A stretch of DNA of 19,257 nucleotides. Source: Syntrophaceae bacterium UBA2251. Its GTDB lineage: Bacteria > Desulfobacterota > Syntrophia > Syntrophales > UBA2251. Both the position numbers and the translations under genes were made by a program. How positions within the stretch are numbered: the stretch's first letter is position 1; each line of letters begins with the position of its first letter. This document shows positions 8,195 to 14,479 of the stretch, one piece after another. Location of the stretch: assembly GCA_002347815.1 (NCBI GenBank), contig DDXV01000084.1:589-19845 (forward strand), given 5' to 3'. The notes below the pieces were generated by a model that ran no database searches, had not been told where the DNA came from, and was given only the letters and a program-made list of their open reading frames with translations.

Positions 8195-9073
8195 TCATCC
8201 CCGATCGAGCAGGGGATACCCCAGCCTTTCCCGTTGTCTGAGCCAGCCTTCGGCGCTCAGCCGGGCCAGGTTGCGGACGCGCCCGATGTAGCTCGTCCTC
8301 TCCGCCACGCCGATCGCCCCCCGGGCGTTCAGCAGATTGAAGGTATGGGAGCACTTCAGGCAATGGTCGTAGGTCGGCAGGACCAGGTCCTTTTCGGCCA
8401 TGCGGATGCCTTCGGCCTCGTCCATGTCGAAACGTTTGCGGAGCATCTCCGCGTCCGCGTACTGGAAGTTGTAGGTGGACCACTCCACCTCGCCCTGATG
8501 ATGGACGTCTCCGTACTTGACGGTGTCGTTCCACTTCAGGTCATAGACGTTGTCGATGCCCTGGATGTACATGGCGATCCGCTCGATGCCGTAGGTCAGC
8601 TCGGCGCTGATCGGCTTGAGGTCCACGCCGCCCACCTGCTGAAAATACGTGAACTGGGAGATCTCCATGCCGTCCAGCCAGACCTCCCAGCCCAACCCCC
8701 AGGCCCCGACGGTGGGGGATTCCCAGTCGTCCTCGACGAAGCGGATGTCGTGTTCGAGGGGGTCGATCCCGAAGCTCTTGAGGGAGTTCAGGTAGAGGTC
8801 CTGGATGTCGACGGGAGAGGGCTTCATGATCACCTGGTACTGGTAATAGTGCTGGAGCCGGTTCGGGTTCTCCCCGTAGCGGCCGTCCGTCGGGCGCCGC
8901 GACGGCTCGACGTACGCCACGTTCCAGGGTTCCGGTCCCAGGGCCCGGAGAAACGTCGCGGGGTTGAAGGTGCCCGCCCCGACCTCCAGGTCGTAGGGCT
9001 GCTGGATGACACAGCCCTGCGAGGCCCAGTAGCGTTCCAGGGCGAAGATGAGTTCCTGAAAGGTCAATGCCAT
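8195..9073 (-). CDS. glyQ: Glycyl-tRNA synthetase alpha subunit
   Basis: The product is 292 residues, starting MALTFQELIFALERYW. It contains the conserved class II synthetase stretches QQPYDLEVGAGTFNPATFLR, VAYVEPSRRPTDGRYGENPN and LDGMEISQFTYFQQVGG. GlyQ forms the aminoacyl-adenylate site for glycine and ATP and pairs with GlyS. The ATG at 9073 is chosen over an in-frame start 15 codons upstream because GAGGAGG lies just before it and the family begins at this motif. The upstream gap carries a consensus -35, suggesting glyQS can be expressed independently of the pyr genes. Confidence 0.97.
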   Translation of the reverse strand: MALTFQELIFALERYWASQGCVIQQPYDLEVGAGTFNPATFLRALGPEPWNVAYVEPSRRPTDGRYGENPNRLQHYYQYQVIMKPSPVDIQDLYLNSLKSFGIDPLEHDIRFVEDDWESPTVGAWGLGWEVWLDGMEISQFTYFQQVGGVDLKPISAELTYGIERIAMYIQGIDNVYDLKWNDTVKYGDVHHQGEVEWSTYNFQYADAEMLRKRFDMDEAEGIRMAEKDLVLPTYDHCLKCSHTFNLLNARGAIGVAERTSYIGRVRNLARLSAEGWLRQRERLGYPLLDRG

Positions 9074-9130
9074 GCGTCCTCCTCGAGGGCGTCCCGCCGT
9101 TTGGCGGTGGGCCCGCAATTTTCCGGTGCG

Positions 9131-9159
9131 TTCCTAACACGGCGGCCCGAACCTGTCAA
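9131..9159 (-). promoter_or_regulatory. Putative sigma-70 promoter for glyQS
   Basis: On the minus strand a perfect TTGACA (-35, 9154-9159) is followed after 17 nt by TAGGAA (-10, 9131-9136; 3/6 match). It sits directly after the recO stop. The leader of about 50 nt contains a CCGCC/GGCGG hairpin near 9095-9108. Confidence 0.5.
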
Positions 9160-9175
9160 TATGAAAGCAATCCGG

Positions 9176-9952
9176 TCAGATGCAGAGTTTCCGGATCTCG
9201 CTCACAACCTGCATGGATTTGAGGTCCCGCCCCAGGTGGTGACGGATGAAGGCGGTCAGGACCGCCTGACTTTCGCGGGCCGTTTGGGGGGAGACGACCA
9301 GACGGGGGAGTTTTGCGAGGTCCAGGTCCCTGCCCAGAAGCAGGGTCCGGATGGTGCCGATCGAGATGGGGAGGGCGTCGTAGGTCGCTATACCGCAGCG
9401 TCCGCATTTCAGCCCTCCTTCCCGGGGGACGAACTGGTAGGATTGGTCCGGGTCCAGGAGGCTCCGGCAGGCGAGACAGCGGTCCAGAACCGGTTCGTAA
9501 CCGGTCAGCTTCAGCAGCCTCAGTTCGAAGAAGCGCCAAAGGCTCTCCAGGGCCGGGCCCTGCGCCACGAGGTCGAGAAACCCCGCGAGCAGCCGGTAGA
9601 TGTCCGCCTGCCTCTTCCCTTCCAGGGTGAACTGGTCCGTCAGATCGATGAGATAGGAGGCGATCAGGGTGCGCTCCAGGTCCGCGCGGAGGGACGCGTA
9701 ATGGCAGATCGGAGTGGAGTCCTCGATCAGGGCCAGGCCGTCCCGTCCCCGCCGCGAGAACAGGATTTCGAGGCAGGAGAAGGGCTCCAGGGCGTTCGCG
9801 AAGCGCCTTCGGCTGCGCTTCGCCCCCTTGGCGATCCCCTTCAGCTTGCCGAAGTCCTCGGTGTAGAAGGTGACGATCCGGTCCGATTCGCCGTAGTCCA
9901 GAACGCGCAGGACGAAGGCCGCGGTCCGGTGGGTGGTTTTTGCATGCATCAT
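9176..9952 (-). CDS. recO: DNA repair protein RecO
   Basis: The product is 258 residues, normal for RecO. The N-terminal OB-fold region shows the family pattern AAFVLRVLDYGESDRIVTFYTEDFGKLKG in pieces over residues 11-39, followed by a basic stretch (KGAKRSRRR, 42-50). The C-terminal half carries a CxxC pair, C159/C162 with C183/C186, the zinc site found in many RecO proteins. RecO works with RecF and RecR to load RecA on SSB-coated single-stranded DNA at gaps. The start is ATG at 9952 or the ATG immediately after it; no strong Shine-Dalgarno is visible. The gene lies 79 nt after pyrC and may be read through from the pyr promoter. Confidence 0.95.
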   Translation of the reverse strand: MMHAKTTHRTAAFVLRVLDYGESDRIVTFYTEDFGKLKGIAKGAKRSRRRFANALEPFSCLEILFSRRGRDGLALIEDSTPICHYASLRADLERTLIASYLIDLTDQFTLEGKRQADIYRLLAGFLDLVAQGPALESLWRFFELRLLKLTGYEPVLDRCLACRSLLDPDQSYQFVPREGGLKCGRCGIATYDALPISIGTIRTLLLGRDLDLAKLPRLVVSPQTARESQAVLTAFIRHHLGRDLKSMQVVSEIRKLCI

Positions 9953-10031
9953 GACTCATCGGGCGCGGGGTTTCGGGCATGGGGGAAAGGGATATCTCCC
10001 CGGGGCCCGGGGCCCGACGCCTCAGCCTGTC

Positions 10032-11321
10032 TCAAGAATCCTGAAAAACGATGACCCCGTCCTTGATCGTCAGAACGGCCTTGCCCGTCAGGGTCCAGCC
10101 GTCGAAGGGGGAATTACGGCTGCGGGATTGGAACCGGCGGATGTCGACCGTCCAGTTCCGTTCGGCATCGATGACGGTGATGTCGGCCTGGCTGCCGGGC
10201 CGGAGCGTGCCGCCCGGGAGGTTCAGGATGGCGGCGGGATGCGTACTCATTTTCGCTACCAGCGCCTCCAGCGGCAGAACGCCGTCCCGGACGAGTTTCA
10301 GGCTGAGGCCGAGGGAGGTCTCCAGGCCGAGGATGCCGCTGGCGGCATAGGCGAATTCGACATCCTTGTCCGTGGAGGCGTGTGGGGCGTGATCGCTGGC
10401 GATCGCGTCGATCGTCCCGTCCCGGAGCCCTTCCCGGATAGCGGCGACGTCGGCGGCCCGCCGGAGCGGCGGGTTCACCTTCAGATTCGTGTCGTATTCC
10501 CAGAGCGCCTCCTCGGTCAGGGTGAAGTAGTGGGGGGCCGTCTCCGCCGTCACGCGCACGCCGCGGGCCTTGGCCTCCCGGATGAGGCGGACGGACCCGG
10601 CCGTGCTGACGTGGGCGATGTGCACGGCGGCGCCCGAAAACCCGGCAAGGAGAAGGTCCCGCGCGACCATGATCTCTTCCGCGGTGCTCGGGATGCCCTG
10701 AAGACCGAGCTCCATCGAGACGGCGCCCTCGTTCATCTGGCCCCCGGCGGTGAGGGTGGCGTCCTCGCAGTGGGAGATGACCGGCAGGTCGAGCGAGGCC
10801 GCATATTCCAGGGCGCGCCGCATGAGCGCGCTGTCCATCACCGGCTTGCCGTCGTCCGAGAAGGCGACGGCGCCGGCCTCCGACAGATCGCCGAATTCGG
10901 TCAGGCTCTTTCCCGCCGACTCCAGGCTGACGGCGGCCACGGGATAGACGCGGCAGAGGCCGCACTCCGCGGCCTTCCTCAGGATGAATTCCGTGATGGG
11001 GCGGTGGTCGTTGACCGGGTTCGTGTTCGGCATGCAGGCGATGGCCGTGAAGCCCCCGGCGGCGGCGGCCCGGCAGCCGGTGGCGATGGTCTCCTTGTAC
11101 TCGAAGCCGGGCTCCCGCAGGTGGGTGTGCATATCGACGAGGCCCGGGACGACGATCCGGCCCGTCACGTCCAGGACCTGGACGGCCTTTCCCGGGGACT
11201 TCTTCCCGCCCGTGCGCTCCTCGACGGCCGCGATCCTGCCGTCCTCCACGAGGAGGTCTCCGTGCGTATCCAGGCCACAGGAGGGGTCGAGGATCCGCCC
11301 TCCGGTGAGTAGCAGCTTCAT
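10032..11321 (-). CDS. pyrC: Dihydroorotase, class I
   Basis: The 429-residue product belongs to the amidohydrolase fold. All active-site elements are visible: D63-M-H65-T-H67-L-R69-E-P-G (metal ligands and substrate Arg), FSDDG near 154-158, H184 in ISHCED, H237 in IAHVST and the catalytic Asp in ASDHAPH (D310). It cyclises N-carbamoyl-aspartate to dihydroorotate, the third step of UMP synthesis. Because these residues are intact it should be an active enzyme, not the inactive PyrC' that scaffolds some aspartate transcarbamylases. Its ATG overlaps the pyrB stop (ATGA on the minus strand), implying coupled translation. Confidence 0.97.
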   Translation of the reverse strand: MKLLLTGGRILDPSCGLDTHGDLLVEDGRIAAVEERTGGKKSPGKAVQVLDVTGRIVVPGLVDMHTHLREPGFEYKETIATGCRAAAAGGFTAIACMPNTNPVNDHRPITEFILRKAAECGLCRVYPVAAVSLESAGKSLTEFGDLSEAGAVAFSDDGKPVMDSALMRRALEYAASLDLPVISHCEDATLTAGGQMNEGAVSMELGLQGIPSTAEEIMVARDLLLAGFSGAAVHIAHVSTAGSVRLIREAKARGVRVTAETAPHYFTLTEEALWEYDTNLKVNPPLRRAADVAAIREGLRDGTIDAIASDHAPHASTDKDVEFAYAASGILGLETSLGLSLKLVRDGVLPLEALVAKMSTHPAAILNLPGGTLRPGSQADITVIDAERNWTVDIRRFQSRSRNSPFDGWTLTGKAVLTIKDGVIVFQDS

Positions 11322-12241
11322 GCCTTCCCTCCCGTTAGCAGATAGAGGAGCGCCATGCGGACGGCGACGCCGTTGGCGACCTGTTCCAGGATCACCGACG
11401 CCGGGCCGTCGGCGATGTCCGGCGAGATTTCCACGCCCCGGTTGATCGGGCCCGGATGCATGACGAGGCAGTCTTCGCGGGCCAGATCCAGGTGCCGGCG
11501 GTTCAGACAGAAGTAGCGGGCGTATTCCCGGAGCGTCGGAAAGATGTTCTGGTGCTGGCGCTCCGTCTGGATGCGGAGCATCATGATGACGTCGGCGTCG
11601 AGGACGGCCTCCTCGATCCGGTGATGCACCTCGACCCCCATCTCCGCCATGGTCAGCGGCATCATCGTGGCCGGTCCGGCGACGGCGACCCGCGCGCCCA
11701 TTTTCCTGAGTCCGTAGATGTTGGACCGGGCCACCCGGCTGTGCAGGATGTCTCCCACGATGGCCACCTTGAGCCCGGCGATCCGGCCCTTGCGGGCTTT
11801 CATCGTCATCATGTCCAGAAGGGCCTGGGTCGGATGCTCATGCGTGCCGTCCCCCGCGTTGATCACCGAGGCCCGGATCGTCTTCGCCAGGAGATGCGGG
11901 GCGCCGGAGGCACTGTGGCGGATGACGATGACATCGGGGTGCATGGATTCGAGGGTGAGCGCCGTATCGATGAGGGTCTCGCCCTTGACGACGCTGCTCG
12001 TCGAGGCGGAGATGTTGATCGTATCCGCGCTGAGGCGCTTGCCGGCGATTTCGAACGACGTCCGGGTGCGGGTGCTCGCCTCGTAGAAGAGGTTGATCAC
12101 CGTTTTCCCCCGCAGCGTCGGCACCTTCTTGATTTCACGGGTGGAGATCTCCAGGAAGGATTCCGAGGTATCGAGGATCAGATTGATCTCGTCGACGCTG
12201 AGGTCCCGGATGCCCAGAATGTCTTTTCGCTCCAGTTTCAT
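11318..12241 (-). CDS. pyrB: Aspartate carbamoyltransferase catalytic subunit
   Basis: The product is 307 residues from MKLERKDILGI. Carbamoyl-phosphate binding motif STRTRTSFE (56-64) and HPTQALLD (136-143) are present; the substrate-loop region and the HPGPINRGVEI segment near the C-terminus are also intact. It condenses carbamoyl phosphate with aspartate, the committed step of pyrimidine synthesis. No pyrI regulatory subunit is adjacent, which fits control through PyrR. The ATG at 12241 is preferred to an in-frame start 16 codons upstream because that would lie inside pyrR. The stretch before the ATG contains GGAAG and a small GGAAG/CTTCC hairpin. The gap to the pyrR stop is 19 nt. Confidence 0.97.
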   Translation of the reverse strand: MKLERKDILGIRDLSVDEINLILDTSESFLEISTREIKKVPTLRGKTVINLFYEASTRTRTSFEIAGKRLSADTINISASTSSVVKGETLIDTALTLESMHPDVIVIRHSASGAPHLLAKTIRASVINAGDGTHEHPTQALLDMMTMKARKGRIAGLKVAIVGDILHSRVARSNIYGLRKMGARVAVAGPATMMPLTMAEMGVEVHHRIEEAVLDADVIMMLRIQTERQHQNIFPTLREYARYFCLNRRHLDLAREDCLVMHPGPINRGVEISPDIADGPASVILEQVANGVAVRMALLYLLTGGKA

Positions 12242-12260
12242 GGGAAGTTCTTCCTTCTCC

Positions 12261-12800
12261 TCAGCGCGCGGCTTCGATGACCACCTCATCCCGGCCGTTC
12301 TTTTCCACGAGGTTCACGGTGATGTCCTCCCAGAGGGACGAAGGCAGGTTCTTGCCGACGAAGTCCGCCCGGATCGGGAGTTCCCGGTGCCCCCGGTCGA
12401 TCAGGACCGCCAGCTGGATGAAGCGCGGCCGCCCGAAGTCGATCAGCGCGTCCATGGCCGCCCGGATCGTCCGGCCGGTGAACAGGACGTCGTCCACCAG
12501 GACGACCTTCATCTTGTCCAGGGAGAAGGGGATGTCGGTCTTTCTCAGGCGGGGCTTCTTCTTGGCGATGTCCAGATCGTCCCGGTAGAGGGTGATGTCG
12601 AGCACGCCCAGGGGGACATTCCGGGATTCGATGGCGGCGATCTTAAGCTGCAGACGCTGGGCCAGGAACACGCCGCCCGTCCGGATGCCGACCAGGGCGA
12701 CATCCGTGGCGCCCTTGTTCTTTTCCAGGATTTCATAAGCGATGCGCGTCAGGGAGCGGTCGATTCCCTCCGCATCCATCACCACCCGGTTCGTTTCCAT
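12261..12800 (-). CDS. pyrR: Bifunctional pyr operon regulator / uracil phosphoribosyltransferase PyrR
   Basis: The product is 179 residues, normal for PyrR. The type I phosphoribosyltransferase PRPP loop is VVLVDDVLFTGRT (99-111), and GVLDITLYRDDL (65-76) is a typical PyrR segment. In Gram-positive and some other bacteria, UMP-bound PyrR binds a hairpin in pyr mRNA leaders and promotes termination. A matching RNA site lies 129 nt upstream on the same transcript (12929-12942), so regulation here is very likely autogenous. The ATG at 12800 follows an unusual run of ten Gs (12807-12816) that occupies the Shine-Dalgarno position. An in-frame start 16 codons upstream would lie in the leader hairpin and is rejected. 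Confidence 0.96.
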   Translation of the reverse strand: METNRVVMDAEGIDRSLTRIAYEILEKNKGATDVALVGIRTGGVFLAQRLQLKIAAIESRNVPLGVLDITLYRDDLDIAKKKPRLRKTDIPFSLDKMKVVLVDDVLFTGRTIRAAMDALIDFGRPRFIQLAVLIDRGHRELPIRADFVGKNLPSSLWEDITVNLVEKNGRDEVVIEAAR

Positions 12801-12806
12801 GGCTCG

Positions 12807-12816
12807 CCCCCCCCCC
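12807..12816 (-). promoter_or_regulatory. G10 homopolymer at the pyrR ribosome-binding site
   Basis: Ten consecutive Gs on the minus strand end 6 nt before the pyrR ATG, where a Shine-Dalgarno should be. They can pair with the anti-Shine-Dalgarno through G-C and G-U pairs; no other candidate is visible. Runs of this length are prone to slippage. Confidence 0.55.
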
Positions 12817-12846
12817 GCCGTCTCGTGGCCCCAAGGGGCCGACGGC
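12817..12846 (-). promoter_or_regulatory. Strong leader hairpin between attenuator and pyrR RBS
   Basis: Outer arms GCCGTC/GACGGC and inner arms GGCCCC/GGGGCC are separated by a 4-nt bulge on one side. The hairpin starts right after the U9 tract of the attenuator and ends at the G10 tract. It has no T-run after it in the direction of pyrR, so it is not itself a terminator. It may space or expose the ribosome-binding site. Confidence 0.5.
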
Positions 12847-12878
12847 AAAAAAAAAGCCCCCCACCGTGTGGGAAGGCC
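12847..12878 (-). terminator. Attenuator terminator in the pyr leader
   Basis: On the minus strand a stem pairs the C-rich arm after GGCCTT with GTGGGGGGC, with loop ACG, about 8 pairs including two G-U. It is followed by nine uninterrupted Ts (12847-12855). Because it lies between the promoter and pyrR it must be bypassed for expression, which marks it as an attenuator. Its base directly abuts the stop codon of the leader peptide. Confidence 0.88.
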
Positions 12879-12911
12879 TTATCGCCGCCGCTTGCAGATC
12901 AACTGATTCAT
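12879..12911 (-). CDS. pyr leader peptide (10 codons)
   Basis: The short reading frame encodes MNQLICKRRR and ends in TAA exactly at the first base of the attenuator stem. AAAGGA (12920-12925) lies 9 nt before the ATG, a good ribosome-binding site. The last three sense codons are CGG CGG CGA (Arg). A ribosome terminating at the TAA would cover the 5' arm of the terminator. No homology can be claimed for a peptide this short; the case rests on the ribosome-binding site, placement and geometry. A control function is inferred by analogy with ribosome-coupled attenuators such as the enterobacterial pyrBI leader and the model proposed for the Thermus pyr operon. Confidence 0.6.
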   Translation of the reverse strand: MNQLICKRRR

Positions 12912-12924
12912 CGTCTTTTTCCTT

Positions 12925-12946
12925 TTTCGATCTCGCCGGATCAAAT
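12925..12946 (-). promoter_or_regulatory. PyrR RNA-binding hairpin
   Basis: The minus-strand RNA at 12929-12942 reads GAUCCGGCGAGAUC. The known PyrR binding-loop consensus is ARUCCNGNGAGGYU. The core UCCNGNGAG is exact. The three departures (first, twelfth and last bases) are stem positions that change in paired fashion to G-C and U-A. Flanking UUU and GAAA lengthen the stem. It begins about 18-22 nt after the predicted transcription start and ends 3-4 nt before the leader-peptide Shine-Dalgarno. Confidence 0.75.
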
Positions 12947-12969
12947 TAAAAGGGTACCTTTGGTTGCGG

Positions 12970-12998
12970 TTTATAGCGGAAGGGCGTCGTCATGTCAA
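12970..12998 (-). promoter_or_regulatory. Sigma-70 promoter of the pyr operon
   Basis: Perfect TTGACA (-35, 12993-12998), 17-nt spacer and TATAAA (-10, 12970-12975). Transcription should start near 12963-12965, giving a leader of about 165 nt before pyrR that contains the PyrR hairpin, leader peptide, terminator and second hairpin. Confidence 0.85.
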
Positions 12999-13033
12999 GA
13001 CAAAAACCGGCGGACCCGGGGCGCGGGAGGGAC

Positions 13034-13104
13034 ATCCCGTCGGGATCCCCGAAAACCCTTCCCCGCGCCGGCCGGGATCGCGGCCGGCGCGTCGTTCGGG
13101 AACG
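13034..13104. repeat. Three palindromes in the pyrR / CBS-gene divergent gap
   Basis: ATCCCG-T-CGGGAT (13034-13046), a 9-bp-arm GC hairpin (arms 13065-13073 and 13082-13090) and CGTTC-GG-GAACG (13093-13104) lie in a row between the pyr promoter and the promoter of the plus-strand operon. The rest of 12999-13157 is GC-rich and holds no credible gene. The first palindrome has the look of an operator; no regulator can be assigned. Confidence 0.4.
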
Positions 13105-13157
13105 CCCCCTCGAACGGGCGGCGGGGAGAAAAAAAGCTTTTGCTATCTTACCGCAAG

Positions 13158-13166
13158 TGCTATAGA
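13158..13166 (+). promoter_or_regulatory. Possible extended -10 promoter for the metal-transport operon
   Basis: TG-C-TATAGA (TGn at 13158-13160, hexamer 13161-13166) matches an extended -10. A usable -35 is not clear (TTGCTA with 15-nt spacing is the best). Transcription would start about 13173, leaving a very short leader before GGAGG at 13177-13181. Confidence 0.4.
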
Positions 13167-13191
13167 AGATCCGCCTGGAGGCGCTTGAACA

Positions 13192-14454
13192 ATGGCCGTC
13201 AATCAAGAATCCCAGGTTTTTTTGTTTCTGAGCCAGATCCTGGGAAAGAAAATCGTCGATACGGCGGGGCGCCCGTTGGGCGTTCTGGCCGATCTCGTCG
13301 TGAACCCGGCGGAATCCTATCCGCTGGTGACGGACATCCTCGTGTCCTCCCGCCGGAAAGTCCCTCCTGTGCTGATCCCCTGGGAACGGGTCGCCGACTG
13401 CAACGGACGGTTTACGGTCCGGCCCGAGGCGGTCGGTGCGCTGCCAGCCCGGGCGCTCGCCGACAACGAACTCCTCCTGCGGGACGCTTTACTCGACAAG
13501 CAGATCGTCGACACCGACGGGGCGAAGGTGCGGCGCGTCAACGATCTCCAGTTTCTCAAGGCCCACCGGTGCCTGTACCTCATCCACGTGGATGTCGGTT
13601 TCCGAGGGCTCATGCGGCGTGTCGGCCTCGAGAAGGTCATGGACGCATTCCTGAGGTGGTTTTTCGATTACACCCTGTCGGATCAGTGGATCTCGTGGAA
13701 ATTCGTCCAGCCCCTGTCCACGCCGGACCTGCTGCGCCTGAGCATCACCCAGCACCGCCTCTCCCAGCTCCACCCGGCCGATCTCGCCGACATCATCGAA
13801 GATCTCGACATCCATAAACGGACGGCCGTGTTCCGCTCGCTTGATGTGGAGACCGCGGCGGAGACCCTGGAGGAGACCGATCCCAAGATTCAGGTCCGCC
13901 TCATCGAAGACATGAAGCCCGAGAAGTCCGCCGATATCATCGAGGAGATGTCCCTGAGCGAGGCGGCGGATCTCCTGGGCGATCTCCCGAAGGAAAAGGC
14001 CGACGGCATCCTGAAGGAGATGGAGCAGGATGTCGCGGAGGACGTGAAGGAACTCCTGACGCATCCCGAGGAGACGGCCGGCGGTTTGATGACTTCAGCC
14101 TTTCTCAAGTTCAGGCCGGAGATCACCGCGGGGGAGGCCCTGGACTACCTGAGGCGGGAAGCGGAGGAGATGGACACCATCCATTACCTCTACGTCACCG
14201 ATGCCGAGGATCGTCTGCTGGGCGTGATCAGCCTCCGCGAGATCCTGATCGCCGATCCCGCGGCGGCGCTCAAGGACCTGATGGATGAACGGGTCGTGGC
14301 GGTCCGCCTCGACGAGGAGCCGGACGAGATCGCCGAGCAGTTCGCCAAATACGGCGTCACGGCCATTCCGGTCGTGGACGCCGATGATCGTATCGAGGGC
14401 GTGATCCTCTTCAAGAATCTCCTCGAAGTGGTGGCGCCCCATCTGGGGAAGTGA
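13192..14454 (+). CDS. Soluble PRC-barrel / MgtE-N / CBS-pair protein
   Basis: The 420-residue product has no membrane segment. Two PRC-barrel-like units (about 14-80 and 98-150) precede a helical-repeat region that matches the MgtE N-terminal domain (about 190-290; repeated ADIIED / ADIIEEM / ADLLGDLP units). HPEETAGGLMTSAFLKF (291-307) is the MgtE hallmark joining it to a CBS pair (about 300-355 and 360-416). In MgtE this cytosolic module senses Mg2+ and gates the channel; here the channel domain is absent. The next gene encodes an NRAMP-like transporter 25 nt downstream, so a regulatory partner role in trans is a reasonable inference. The start is ATG with GGAGG 10 nt upstream. Confidence 0.88.
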   Translation: MAVNQESQVFLFLSQILGKKIVDTAGRPLGVLADLVVNPAESYPLVTDILVSSRRKVPPVLIPWERVADCNGRFTVRPEAVGALPARALADNELLLRDALLDKQIVDTDGAKVRRVNDLQFLKAHRCLYLIHVDVGFRGLMRRVGLEKVMDAFLRWFFDYTLSDQWISWKFVQPLSTPDLLRLSITQHRLSQLHPADLADIIEDLDIHKRTAVFRSLDVETAAETLEETDPKIQVRLIEDMKPEKSADIIEEMSLSEAADLLGDLPKEKADGILKEMEQDVAEDVKELLTHPEETAGGLMTSAFLKFRPEITAGEALDYLRREAEEMDTIHYLYVTDAEDRLLGVISLREILIADPAAALKDLMDERVVAVRLDEEPDEIAEQFAKYGVTAIPVVDADDRIEGVILFKNLLEVVAPHLGK

Positions 14455-14479
14455 GCGTGATGGAAGAGGATGGCCCCGC

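Noticed and set aside
12946..13206. Minus-strand 86-residue frame across the pyr promoter
   Set aside because: It overlaps the promoter and the divergent gene start, is Arg/Ser-rich and has no ribosome-binding site.
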